Made by a program: the position numbers and the translations under genes. The notes under the pieces are model-generated. The model saw only the letters and a list, made by a program, of their open reading frames with translations, was not told the DNA's origin and ran no database searches. Source: Bog-366 sp964501985 (lineage in GTDB: Bacteria; Acidobacteriota; Terriglobia; UBA7540). Taken from it: 64,000 nucleotides of DNA. Positions 27,360 to 35,809 of this stretch are shown here, piece after piece. The DNA is taken from positions 6,314 to 70,313 of the forward strand of contig CAZCVY010000004.1 of NCBI GenBank assembly GCA_964501985.1, given 5' to 3'. Within the stretch, counting starts at the first letter, position 1; each line of letters begins with the position of its first letter.

Positions 27360-28868
27360 ATGCCAGCCGTACAACAGTTGACTGATCCGTTTAGCACCGA
27401 ACATCTGCACGCCGACCTGAAAGGGCGGTCGGTTCGCGGGGGAATGCTGACCCTGACCTCGCAAGGCGCCATGTTCGTTATGCAATCAGTCTCAACCGTG
27501 GTGCTGGCGCGCTTGCTACTCCCCGCCGACTTCGGACTCGTGGCGATGGTGACCGCGATCACAGGGCTGGGCCAAGCGTTCTCGGATCTTGGCCTCTCTG
27601 AGGCGACCATCCAACGTCAGGAAATCACCCATCATCAAGTCAGTACCTTGTTTTGGATCAATGTGGCGATTGGGACGACACTCATGCTGGTCACGGTGGC
27701 TCTGGCTCCCGCCTTGGCTTGGTTTTATAGGGAGCCGCGACTCAAAGGTATCACTATCGTAGTGTCCCTTACGTTCCTGCTCGGCGGCCTCAGGGTGCAG
27801 CACGATGCGCTTCTCCGGCGCCAGATGCGGTTTGTATCTCTAGCTATTCGGGACATAGCTGCCTATGCCATCGCTGTTCCTGTTTCCATCGCCATGGCAT
27901 GGCGAGGGGCTGGTTACTGGGCGATCGTCGCGCTTCCCCTGATCCTGAACTTCACCAATATGACGCTATCCTGGGTAATGGTCAGATGGATGCCGGGGCT
28001 GCCCCGCCGCGATGCCAAGGTCGGCTCTTTGATTGTTTTCGGAGGCAATGTTGCCGCATCCTACGTCATCATGGCCGTGAATCGCAGTGCCGACGCCGTT
28101 CTGACAGGCTGGTACTGGGGAGCCGGTCCACTGGGGTTGTATTCCAGAGCCTACAACCTGCTCATGCTGCCCGTGCGCCAGCTTGGTACCCCGGCCCGCA
28201 GTGTTGCAGTTCCAGCTTTCAGCAGGCTCCAGACCGATCCGGAGAGGTTTGCGCGATACTATTTGCGCTGCGTTAATCTCATCCTTTGGATCACCGCTCC
28301 AGTCTTCGGTTTCCTCTTCGTCGCCGCAGGACCGGTGATCATCCTGGTACTCGGGTATAAATGGCAGGAAGCTGCCCCCGTTTTCCAGATCCTCGTGATC
28401 TCGGCTTTGGGACAACTACTTTTCGATTCGACCGTGTGGTTGTTTGTGGGTCGGGGGCAATCGCAGCGGCTTCTGAAACTCCTGGCGATCATTTCTCCCA
28501 TCATCGTTGGTAGCTTCGTGATCGGCTTGCCATTTGGCATCAAAGGTGTGGCTCTTTCTGGGTCTCTCGTTCTGCTCGGGATCCTCCCTTGGATGCTCAA
28601 ATTCGCCTATCGGGGCACGGACCTGACGTTGCAGCGTCTGGGACAGGCAATCATGTACCCGGTATCACTCGGCCTCGCTGGCGTTTTTCTCGGGGAACTC
28701 GCCGTGCACTTGATCGCTCCGCAGAGTATCGTCGCACAGCTTCTGGTTATCGCTTTGGGGTTCGCCGTAGCTTCCTTGCTCTCAGCACTCATACCTCCAG
28801 TTCGAGCGGAAGCCCTGTCTCTCCGGAAGCTATTTGGCGAGATGCGCCTGTCCGGCCAACCTGTCTAA
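27360..28868 (+). CDS. wzx: Wzx-type lipid-linked oligosaccharide flippase (MOP superfamily, WzxC-like)
   Basis: Integral membrane protein of 502 aa with about 12-14 helices. The N-terminus (GGMLTLTSQGAMFVMQSVST, VVLARLLLPADFGLVAMV) and LSEATIQRQEITHHQVSTLF match the WzxC/PST family. It should move undecaprenyl-PP-linked repeat units across the inner membrane for polymerisation by the Wzy-like protein. Transport polarity cannot be read directly. ATG start; it follows the GT4 gene by 77 nt. Its presence beside a Wzm/Wzt exporter at 33-36 kb means two export routes in one locus. Confidence 0.9.
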   Translation: MPAVQQLTDPFSTEHLHADLKGRSVRGGMLTLTSQGAMFVMQSVSTVVLARLLLPADFGLVAMVTAITGLGQAFSDLGLSEATIQRQEITHHQVSTLFWINVAIGTTLMLVTVALAPALAWFYREPRLKGITIVVSLTFLLGGLRVQHDALLRRQMRFVSLAIRDIAAYAIAVPVSIAMAWRGAGYWAIVALPLILNFTNMTLSWVMVRWMPGLPRRDAKVGSLIVFGGNVAASYVIMAVNRSADAVLTGWYWGAGPLGLYSRAYNLLMLPVRQLGTPARSVAVPAFSRLQTDPERFARYYLRCVNLILWITAPVFGFLFVAAGPVIILVLGYKWQEAAPVFQILVISALGQLLFDSTVWLFVGRGQSQRLLKLLAIISPIIVGSFVIGLPFGIKGVALSGSLVLLGILPWMLKFAYRGTDLTLQRLGQAIMYPVSLGLAGVFLGELAVHLIAPQSIVAQLLVIALGFAVASLLSALIPPVRAEALSLRKLFGEMRLSGQPV

Positions 28869-29009
28869 CTCGAAACGTACTCAAGTCCCAGGGCGCTGCT
28901 ACGTTTGGCCTGCCTTCGCTGAGTCCAGCAGGAGACGCGGCATGGAGTTCGGTGCTTTGCGCGGCCCGGACGTTGGAGCGCACAATATCTCAAGGCGCGT
29001 CCTACCTCG

Positions 29010-30800
29010 ATGCAAGAAAACAATGGCCCTGTCCGCAAACCAGGCGATTCTTCGATGACCTTACTGGAGGCCCTAGAACTTCTGAAGCAACCCATCCCCG
29101 AACCGGCGTCGGAAGTGACGCTTTCGTTGCAGTGTGGGTTTACACCTCTTCATCTGAAAACATTTCTAGCCGCTCACCTGCGCCGGTGTTTCCCTAGGGA
29201 CCGCGTCAGCATCAAAACAGGGCTCTTTGGTGACCTGGCAGGGAATATCGAGCGACTGCAGCCCTCGTCAGGTGGGTGGATAGCGTGTATTATTATCGAG
29301 TGGGCGGATCTCGATCCCCGGCTGGGGATACGATCTCTTGGCGGTTGGCGCTCTGCGGACATCCCCGACATTGTGGAATCGGTCCGCCGGAAAACCGAGC
29401 ATCTGATTTCCCACATCCAACAGTTGGCGGGCAGCGTGCCCGTTTGCGTGAGCGCACCCACTCTTCCCTTGCCTCCCCTTTTTACCACGCGAAGGAGTCA
29501 AGCCCACCAGCATGAGTGCCAATTACGAGAAATCGCGGCATCACTTGCGACCTCCCTGTCGGGCCATCAACGGGTGAGATTGCTAGACCCTCAACGGCTC
29601 GACGAACTTTCACCGCTTGGCCGGCGCTTCGATGCGAAAGCAGAAATCACTACCGGCTTCCCGTACAGCCTCGAACATGCGTCAACTTTAGCGCAACTCC
29701 TGGCAACTCTGATTCACGATCGCCCACCGAAAAAGGGGCTCATTACCGATCTTGATGATACGTTGTGGGCGGGAATCTTGGGTGAGGTCGGCGTGGAGGG
29801 AATCTCTTGGGATATGGCGGGTCATGCTCATGTCCACGGTCTGTATCAGCAATTTCTTGCGTCATTAGCCAGTTCTGGAGTGCTTCTCGCAGCCGCGAGC
29901 AAGAATGATCCGATACTGGTGGAAGAGGCGCTCGGCCGCAGTGACATCTTGCTTTCCAAGGACAAGCTCTTCCCAATGGAGGTAAATTGGGGACCCAAGT
30001 CCGAATCCGTTGGACGCATCCTGGATAGGTGGAATATCGCTCCGGCAGATGTTTTGTTTATCGACGATAGCCCGATGGAAGTGGCCGAGGTCAAGGCCGC
30101 TTTCCCACAAATGGAATGCACAGTATTTCCGAAGGGTGATTATCAGGCCATCTGGGATCTTCTTATCCGATTGCGGGATAGCTTTGGGAAGAGCATCGTC
30201 TCTCCAGAGGACGAGATCCGGTTAAGCAGCATTCGCGCCGCGTCCGCGTTGAGAGACTCGCTTCAGGGGCGTGCGCTAGGACATGAGGATTTTCTTCGCG
30301 ACGCCGAAGCCAACATCACCTTCTGTTTGGGATCTGACGCGGGCGACAACAGAGCTTTCGAGTTGATCAATAAAACCAACCAATTCAATCTCAATGGCAA
30401 GCGACTCAGCGAAACGGATTGGCTGGTCTTTCTTCAAGACCCAACTGCTTTTCTCCTTACTGCCTCGTACGAGGATAAGTATGGCCCGCTGGGCAAGGTC
30501 GCCGTCGTCCTGGGTAGAAGCGAAGGCGGCCGCAAGTTGTATGTGAATTCCTGGGTCATGAGCTGCCGCGCATTCTCCCGTCGTATCGAACATCAATGTT
30601 TGAAGTTTTTGTTTGAAAAGCTCGATGCTGACGAGATTGCTTTCGATTTTGCAGCGACCCCCCGCAATGGCCCTGCTCAAGAATTCTTTGCGGAATTGCT
30701 TGGAAGCCCCCCTGCCCCTGCTCTCTGCGTTCGCAAAGCCTGTTTTGACGCCAAAGTTTCAGCCTTGTTTCATCACATCACGGAGGTTACTAATGTCTGA
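29010..30800 (+). CDS. fkbH: FkbH-like HAD-IIIC protein (acyl-ACP loading enzyme)
   Basis: Protein of 596 aa. The first 235 residues form an N-terminal domain with SGNH-like rhythm. The HAD domain starts at D247 (TDLDDTLWAGILGEVG, nucleophile pair D247/D249) and continues with ASKNDP and FIDDSPMEVAEV. A C-terminal GNAT-like part (KTNQFNLNGKRLSETD; DKYGPLGKVAVVL) completes the usual FkbH layout. FkbH proteins dephosphorylate 1,3-bisphosphoglycerate and load glyceryl onto an acyl carrier protein. The ACP gene overlaps its end by 8 nt, which supports an ACP partner. ATG 29055 is an alternative start. The exact acyl unit is inferred. Confidence 0.88.
   Translation: MQENNGPVRKPGDSSMTLLEALELLKQPIPEPASEVTLSLQCGFTPLHLKTFLAAHLRRCFPRDRVSIKTGLFGDLAGNIERLQPSSGGWIACIIIEWADLDPRLGIRSLGGWRSADIPDIVESVRRKTEHLISHIQQLAGSVPVCVSAPTLPLPPLFTTRRSQAHQHECQLREIAASLATSLSGHQRVRLLDPQRLDELSPLGRRFDAKAEITTGFPYSLEHASTLAQLLATLIHDRPPKKGLITDLDDTLWAGILGEVGVEGISWDMAGHAHVHGLYQQFLASLASSGVLLAAASKNDPILVEEALGRSDILLSKDKLFPMEVNWGPKSESVGRILDRWNIAPADVLFIDDSPMEVAEVKAAFPQMECTVFPKGDYQAIWDLLIRLRDSFGKSIVSPEDEIRLSSIRAASALRDSLQGRALGHEDFLRDAEANITFCLGSDAGDNRAFELINKTNQFNLNGKRLSETDWLVFLQDPTAFLLTASYEDKYGPLGKVAVVLGRSEGGRKLYVNSWVMSCRAFSRRIEHQCLKFLFEKLDADEIAFDFAATPRNGPAQEFFAELLGSPPAPALCVRKACFDAKVSALFHHITEVTNV
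30782..30787 (+). promoter_or_regulatory. Shine-Dalgarno deciding the acyl carrier protein start
   Basis: GGAGGT inside the end of the FkbH-like gene, five bases before the ATG at 30793. It shows that the ACP starts there and not at upstream in-frame ATG codons within the FkbH reading region. Confidence 0.7.
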
Positions 30801-31047
30801 CCAGGACGATCGCCTGGTGCGGTGCTTTGCCGGTGTGTTCCCAACCCTGAGCGAGGAAGAAATTCGAGCCGCAGATGTCGTCCCGTTGTTTGACCTTGAC
30901 TCGCTCGCGGGGGTGACGCTGGTCACGCTCATCGATCAAGAATTCGGTGTAGATGTGGAACTATCGGACTTGTTGAAACTTGGGTCGTTTCAGGCGATTG
31001 AGCAATACCTCCGAAAACAGAACCCTTCTGGGGTAATACACGAATGA
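30793..31047 (+). CDS. Acyl carrier protein
   Basis: Acidic 84-aa protein with the phosphopantetheine site D-S-L at S37 (PLFDLDSLAGVTLVTLID) and a four-helix ACP pattern ending in EQYLRKQNP. Its start overlaps the FkbH-like gene by 8 nt and its stop overlaps the next gene by 4 nt (ATGA), so the three proteins are probably made together. It should carry the glyceryl or other acyl unit made by the FkbH-like enzyme to the downstream acyltransferase. A dedicated ACP outside fatty-acid synthesis is consistent with glycan acylation. Confidence 0.9.
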   Translation: MSDQDDRLVRCFAGVFPTLSEEEIRAADVVPLFDLDSLAGVTLVTLIDQEFGVDVELSDLLKLGSFQAIEQYLRKQNPSGVIHE

Positions 31048-31562
31048 GAGAATGGCGCAGGGAAACCTTTCTGCGGGGTTCTATTAACCGTGTTCTGCAA
31101 TTACTGGCAAGGAACGTCCCAGGCGCTGAGACCCTTCGCGTCATGCTCCATCGTGCCCGCGGAGTCCACATCGGGAGAAACGTCTTTATAAGTGAGGACG
31201 TGATTCTGGAAACGGCGTGCCCCGATCTCATTACGATCGAGGACCGGGCGTCGATAGGTATCCGAACCGTCATCATCGGCCACTTCCGAGAATTAATGCA
31301 GGGCGTCAGAATTGAAAGTGATGTATTCGTTGGACCCGGCGTCGTCATTTTGCCGAATGTAGTCATCGGGCACGGCGCGGTCGTCGCCGCGGGAAGTGTG
31401 GTGACACGGTCGGTGCCCCCCATGACGCTTGTCCAGGGGAATCCCGCCGTCCCAGTAGCCCGATGCGGGATCCCGCTAGGATCCGACGTCACGATGAAAG
31501 AATTCTCCAGGCAACTCAAACCACTTACCGCCCACGTGAAAGGCCCAAAGCGGCAACCCTGA
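31044..31562 (+). CDS. Left-handed beta-helix acyltransferase
   Basis: Protein of 172 aa with hexapeptide repeats (HIGRNVFISEDVILE, TIEDRASIGIRTVIIGH, then VFVGPGVVILPNVVIGHGA, VVAAGSVVTRSVPP). It resembles sugar O-acetyltransferases of the maltose/serine acetyltransferase group. Following the FkbH-like and ACP genes with a 4-nt overlap, it may transfer the ACP-bound acyl group rather than acetyl-CoA to a sugar hydroxyl; this is inference. The C-terminal tail after about residue 145 is polar and not part of the repeat. Confidence 0.82.
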   Translation: MREWRRETFLRGSINRVLQLLARNVPGAETLRVMLHRARGVHIGRNVFISEDVILETACPDLITIEDRASIGIRTVIIGHFRELMQGVRIESDVFVGPGVVILPNVVIGHGAVVAAGSVVTRSVPPMTLVQGNPAVPVARCGIPLGSDVTMKEFSRQLKPLTAHVKGPKRQP

Positions 31563-31602
31563 AGCTCGTGCCGAGGAGAGGGCACGGGCGAGCCGAGTCT
31601 CT

Positions 31603-33387
31603 ATGAAGCTCGTCGTTCCACATACCGGCGAACTACAAGCCGCAGACGCTCGCCTGATCCGTCTGGCCGAGTTTCTCGGCATCCGTTGTGAGCCAGTTTG
31701 CTTGGACAAAGAGGTTCAACATCATGCAGCGTATATTGAAAGAGTAATCCCTGACCAGAATTCTTGCGTGGTCATAAACCCGCAAGTCATGCGCGAATGG
31801 ATTGGTGGCGATGTTCTTCCGGCTGAACTGGCTTCCTGCCTCGTGTCGCGCTTCCCGTACGTGTTCGTTCACGGCCTAACAATGCATCCTTTCGTCGCAG
31901 GCATGATTGCCACCTTGTCGGGTGGGAAACTGCAATCGGTCCAGCCGATCGAGGATGCCGGGCGGCCGTATGACATTTGCTCGAACTCGAAAGACGTCTG
32001 CGGATTTTTTTCGGGGCTCTCGTTTGGTCCTGTCGATAGTGCTAACGACCGCGTACTTGGCGCCACAACCGATGACTCGACTGTCAGAAACCTGATTTGT
32101 ATTGCCGGACGCCCTCTTATGGCAGCCCTGAAGCGGGGTGCGGCAGAAATCGTGTTTCTCGCTAGTGAAGATACTGTGGACATTAACGCGGAAGTCCATC
32201 GAGTGCCCTTGGCTGAATATTTCTCCCGATTAATACCCCAGGCTATGGCGCTGCGGAAAATCTTCGCGGAGGAATGCTGGCACCCCTGCGAACCTTATGC
32301 TTCATTCATAGTTGATGATCCTCTCCTACGGCGGGAGTATGGCTATCTGAATTTCGAATCCCTGCTTCCCCTTATGGAAAAGTACAACTTTCATACGACT
32401 ATCGCGTTTATCCCTCAGAACTACAGGAGGAATTCGGCGCGAGTCGTTCAGATGTTCCGGGAAAACGCCCATCGCCTCTCGATCTGCTTTCACGGCAATG
32501 ATCATACCGACGCGGAATTTGCGTCAACCGACACTGCCCTTCTCAACAGGATGCTGTCGGTCGCCGAAGAGCGAATGAAGGTGCACGAGCACGTGACCGG
32601 ACTGCATTGCGCACGAGTGATGGTTTTTCCGCAAGAACTTCTTTCGGTAGAAGCCATGGAGGTCCTCAAAGCTCGGAACTTCCATGCTTCGGTGAGTTCG
32701 AGGCCTCATCCCATAACTTCGCTGGCACTGCTAAGAATCGCTGACCTCGCCCAGCCCGCGGTGCATCGATTTGGGGAGTTCCCTTTATTCATTCGGACTT
32801 ACGTCAAGGAAACCCACAGTCAAGACATTGCTTTCAATCTCTTCTTCGGCAGGCCAGTTCTGATCGTCGAGCACCATGAGACCTTCAAGAACCCTGAATC
32901 TTTGCTCGAGGTCGTCCAGAAGATTAACTCCATTGCGCCTGGAATATCTTGGTCCAATCTCGAAAGTGTCGTGAGCAACTCCATTCTCAGGCGGCGAACG
33001 GCAGATGGAATGGTGCAGGTTCGGGCCTTCTCAAGTAACGTGCGCATTACCAATGATTCCGGCTCCTTTGAGGAGTATTCCATTTTATGGGGCCAGGCCG
33101 GTAAATTCTCTCCCTTTGAACAAGTGCTTCGGGACGGTACTCCTTTCGCTGGCGTCGAGGCTGGTGAATCCGGAATTTGCGTCTTGGCGAAATTGGCTCC
33201 CGGCACTTCCCAGACGTTTTCAGTGGTCTATGGGAATCGTCATGCCACCCGGGAAAGCCTTGGGTTTCGGTGGGATGCCAAAGCTCTTTTGCGGAGAAGG
33301 CTTTCCGAAGTGAGAGATAATTATCTCAGCAAAAATCAGCATCTGCTGACGCTTGCGAAAGCTCTGCAGCACCGTCTGCTGAGTTGA
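31603..33387 (+). CDS. Large NodB-fold-like protein of unknown function
   Basis: Protein of 594 aa. The first 220 residues have no domain I recognise. A deacetylase-like central part (about 235-430) has a variant motif 1 (ASFIVDDPLLRREYGYLNF), the FHTTIAFIPQNYRRN strand and a variant motif 2 (SICFHGNDHTDAEF). Later conserved-looking pieces are VMVFPQELLS and VLIVEHHETFKNP. The last 150 residues look like a beta-rich accessory region. The substrate is unknown; being next to the FkbH cassette, it may act on the same glycan. No signal peptide is visible. ATG start 40 nt after the acyltransferase. Confidence 0.68.
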   Translation: MKLVVPHTGELQAADARLIRLAEFLGIRCEPVCLDKEVQHHAAYIERVIPDQNSCVVINPQVMREWIGGDVLPAELASCLVSRFPYVFVHGLTMHPFVAGMIATLSGGKLQSVQPIEDAGRPYDICSNSKDVCGFFSGLSFGPVDSANDRVLGATTDDSTVRNLICIAGRPLMAALKRGAAEIVFLASEDTVDINAEVHRVPLAEYFSRLIPQAMALRKIFAEECWHPCEPYASFIVDDPLLRREYGYLNFESLLPLMEKYNFHTTIAFIPQNYRRNSARVVQMFRENAHRLSICFHGNDHTDAEFASTDTALLNRMLSVAEERMKVHEHVTGLHCARVMVFPQELLSVEAMEVLKARNFHASVSSRPHPITSLALLRIADLAQPAVHRFGEFPLFIRTYVKETHSQDIAFNLFFGRPVLIVEHHETFKNPESLLEVVQKINSIAPGISWSNLESVVSNSILRRRTADGMVQVRAFSSNVRITNDSGSFEEYSILWGQAGKFSPFEQVLRDGTPFAGVEAGESGICVLAKLAPGTSQTFSVVYGNRHATRESLGFRWDAKALLRRRLSEVRDNYLSKNQHLLTLAKALQHRLLS

Positions 33388-33483
33388 CGTATCGACCAAA
33401 GGGTTCCTTACGTTAAATCTCTCAGCCAAACCCGCGAGCCGAGCCAGCACGCAACCCGCTTCCGGAAACCGGATACACCTTAT

Positions 33484-34302
33484 ATGAGTCAATTGGTAAT
33501 CGAAGCCGGTCGCACCGAGGGGCAGTATTGGCGGGATCTTTGGCGTTACCGGGAATTGTTTTACTTCCTTGCGTGGCGCGATATCCTGGTGCGCTACAAG
33601 CAAACTTTCGTGGGAGTGGGCTGGTCAGTCATTCAACCGCTCCTCACGATGATTGTGCTCACCGTGGTTTTTGGGAAGCTGGGCAAGATGCCTTCGGGGG
33701 GACTGCCATATCCTCTGCTCGTTCTATGCGGAATGCTCCCCTGGCAGTTTTTTTCCACGGCGATGGCCGAAAGTGGAAACAGCCTTGTAAGAAACTCTAA
33801 TCTGATTTCCAAAATCTACTTCCCCCGGCTCGTCATCACGGTAAGCGCCGTCATCACCAGCTTTGTAGATTTCCTGATTTCAGCTGTCTTCCTTGCCGTT
33901 TTGATGATCGGTTACCGCTACCCACCCCCGGTGGCCGTGATCCTTCTGCCATTCTTTGTCCTTCTGGCATTTGGTGCAGCGCTCGGGGTTGGTCTGTGGG
34001 TTTCCGCACTCATGGTCAAGTACCGGGATTTCCGCTTTATCGTCCCGTTCATGGTGCAGTTTGGCCTTTATGTTTCACCCGTCGGATTCCAGAGCAGCGT
34101 CGTCCCGGCGCGTTTTCGCCTCCTCTACGCACTCAACCCGATGGTGGGAATCATAGACGGCTTCCGCTGGTGCCTCTTGGGCGCGCACAACAGCATCTAC
34201 AGGCTGGGACTCGCCATCTCTGGGACTGTCGTAATCGTTCTTGTCGCATCGGGAATCTGGTATTTCAGAAAGACCGAACGAACCTTTGCTGATGTGATTT
34301 AA
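33484..34302 (+). CDS. wzm: ABC-2 type polysaccharide export permease (Wzm)
   Basis: Inner-membrane permease of 272 aa with six hydrophobic helices. An N-terminal amphipathic helix precedes them (YWRDLWRYRELFYFLAWRDI, then VRYKQTFVGVGWSVIQPLL), as in Wzm/TagG families. The first-helix region and the later SPVGF and LNPMVGIIDGFRW segments are typical. It pairs with the ATPase encoded immediately downstream to export a lipid-linked, usually fully polymerised glycan. ATG start, 97 nt after the NodB-like gene. Confidence 0.92.
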   Translation: MSQLVIEAGRTEGQYWRDLWRYRELFYFLAWRDILVRYKQTFVGVGWSVIQPLLTMIVLTVVFGKLGKMPSGGLPYPLLVLCGMLPWQFFSTAMAESGNSLVRNSNLISKIYFPRLVITVSAVITSFVDFLISAVFLAVLMIGYRYPPPVAVILLPFFVLLAFGAALGVGLWVSALMVKYRDFRFIVPFMVQFGLYVSPVGFQSSVVPARFRLLYALNPMVGIIDGFRWCLLGAHNSIYRLGLAISGTVVIVLVASGIWYFRKTERTFADVI

Positions 34303-34335
34303 TTGCCAAGCGAGGTGCCTTTCACGATTCGTGCC

Positions 34336-35673
34336 ATGCCCAATGCTGCCATCACCATTGAGAATCTCGGCAAACGGTATACGCTTGGCCATCAAGGGGC
34401 CCAAGGTGACGGTTTGCGCCACGCAATTGAGGGTGCGGTGCGGGCGCCGATTGCGTGGCTTCGGTCGCGCTGGCAACGAAAGCTGCAACACGCTGATTTC
34501 TGGGCACTTAGGAACGTCTCCTTCCAGATCCAACAAGGTGAAGTTGTAGGAATCATTGGCCGCAACGGTGCGGGTAAAAGCACCCTGTTAAAGCTCCTGA
34601 GCCGAATTACCGTCCCTACGGAGGGGCGCATCTGCATTGACGGCCGGACCGCGAGCCTCCTCGAGGTGGGGACGGGGTTTCATCAGGAACTTACCGGACG
34701 AGAAAACATCTTCCTGAACGGCGCCATCCTGGGGATGAGCCGCGCCGAGATCGTTCGCAAGTTTGACGAGATCGTCGCTTTCTCTGAAATTGAAGAGTTT
34801 CTCGACACGCCCGTTAAACACTACTCGTCCGGCATGTATGTCCGCCTGGCATTTGCGGTGGCCGCCCACCTGGACCCGGAAATTCTGATCGTCGATGAAG
34901 TGCTTGCAGTTGGTGACGCCGCCTTCCAAAGAAAATGCCTTGGGAAAATGGGGAGCTTTGCTCAGAGCGGAAGGACGGTCCTGTTCGTCAGCCACAACAT
35001 GGAAGCCGTCCGCAGCCTCTGCCAAAGGGGTGTCTGGTTAAAAGACGGCCGCGTGCATGATGATGGTAAGGCGGATGAAATCGTTGAGGCCTATTTTAAC
35101 AGCATCTCCAGTGAAAATTCCTTCTCCTGCGCGAATCCGGATTACGGGCTGACCATTCAGCAGGTCGTTTTGAGAAACGACAAGGGGAAGGAAAGCAGCC
35201 AGTTTCGTCCGGGCGAAGACTTGATCGTGGAAATATCGTACGACGCACAAAAGCGCATCGAGCGGCCTATCATTGCGCTAGGTGTGTTGGGAATTAACGG
35301 CTCCTGCTTTACTTCCAATATGCTTTTGGATGGACACCGGCCCGGTTTCCTGGACGGTACCGGCAAGATTTCATGTACCTTCCGGTCTATCCCTTTGTTG
35401 CCACAGAGCTATACCGTCAAGATGATCGTTCGGGCGGCCAACGCAAAAGACCAGATAATCCGCTATCAAGAGGTAGGTTATTTCAATGTGGTTGGAGATC
35501 TTGCCGAGTATGGTTACAAAGGCGAATTTCTGACGAACGCGCGCTACTCGACACCCGTTGTTGTGCCTTATGAGTGGCGGTTCCCTGACGGCTCTACGGC
35601 TGCCGTCGCATTGAGGCGCCCAGCACCAGTTGGCGCGGTGGATGTTGCGGGCGCATTCAAGAGCAGCCGCTAG
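34336..35673 (+). CDS. wzt: ABC transporter ATP-binding protein with C-terminal carbohydrate-binding domain (Wzt)
   Basis: ATPase of the Wzm/Wzt exporter (445 aa from this ATG). Walker A is IIGRNGAGKST at about residue 73, the ABC signature is HYSSGMYVRLAFAVAAHL, Walker B is EILIVDEVLAVGD, and the H-loop is FVSHNM. Residues from about 255 onwards form a beta-sandwich like the Wzt carbohydrate-binding domain (EDLIVEISYDAQKRIERPII, IALGVLG). This suggests that it recognises a terminal cap on the glycan. A TTG at 34303, right after the permease stop, is an alternative start that would add eleven residues. Confidence 0.92.
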   Translation: MPNAAITIENLGKRYTLGHQGAQGDGLRHAIEGAVRAPIAWLRSRWQRKLQHADFWALRNVSFQIQQGEVVGIIGRNGAGKSTLLKLLSRITVPTEGRICIDGRTASLLEVGTGFHQELTGRENIFLNGAILGMSRAEIVRKFDEIVAFSEIEEFLDTPVKHYSSGMYVRLAFAVAAHLDPEILIVDEVLAVGDAAFQRKCLGKMGSFAQSGRTVLFVSHNMEAVRSLCQRGVWLKDGRVHDDGKADEIVEAYFNSISSENSFSCANPDYGLTIQQVVLRNDKGKESSQFRPGEDLIVEISYDAQKRIERPIIALGVLGINGSCFTSNMLLDGHRPGFLDGTGKISCTFRSIPLLPQSYTVKMIVRAANAKDQIIRYQEVGYFNVVGDLAEYGYKGEFLTNARYSTPVVVPYEWRFPDGSTAAVALRRPAPVGAVDVAGAFKSSR

Positions 35674-35809
35674 CCAGATACGGCGGAACTACGCGCGCGG
35701 TCCGATCCCGATCAAACCTGATTCGTGACATTCGTCATTTATCTAGCCGATCAAGCGTGGATCCAAAAACTGAGAAGGTGTCAAATCACCAGCGAACGCC
35801 CCATCGGAA

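Noticed and set aside
28589..29197. Plus-strand frame of 202 codons across the Wzx and FkbH junction
   Set aside because: It overlaps the end of the flippase and the start of the FkbH-like gene in another frame, and its product has no recognisable features.
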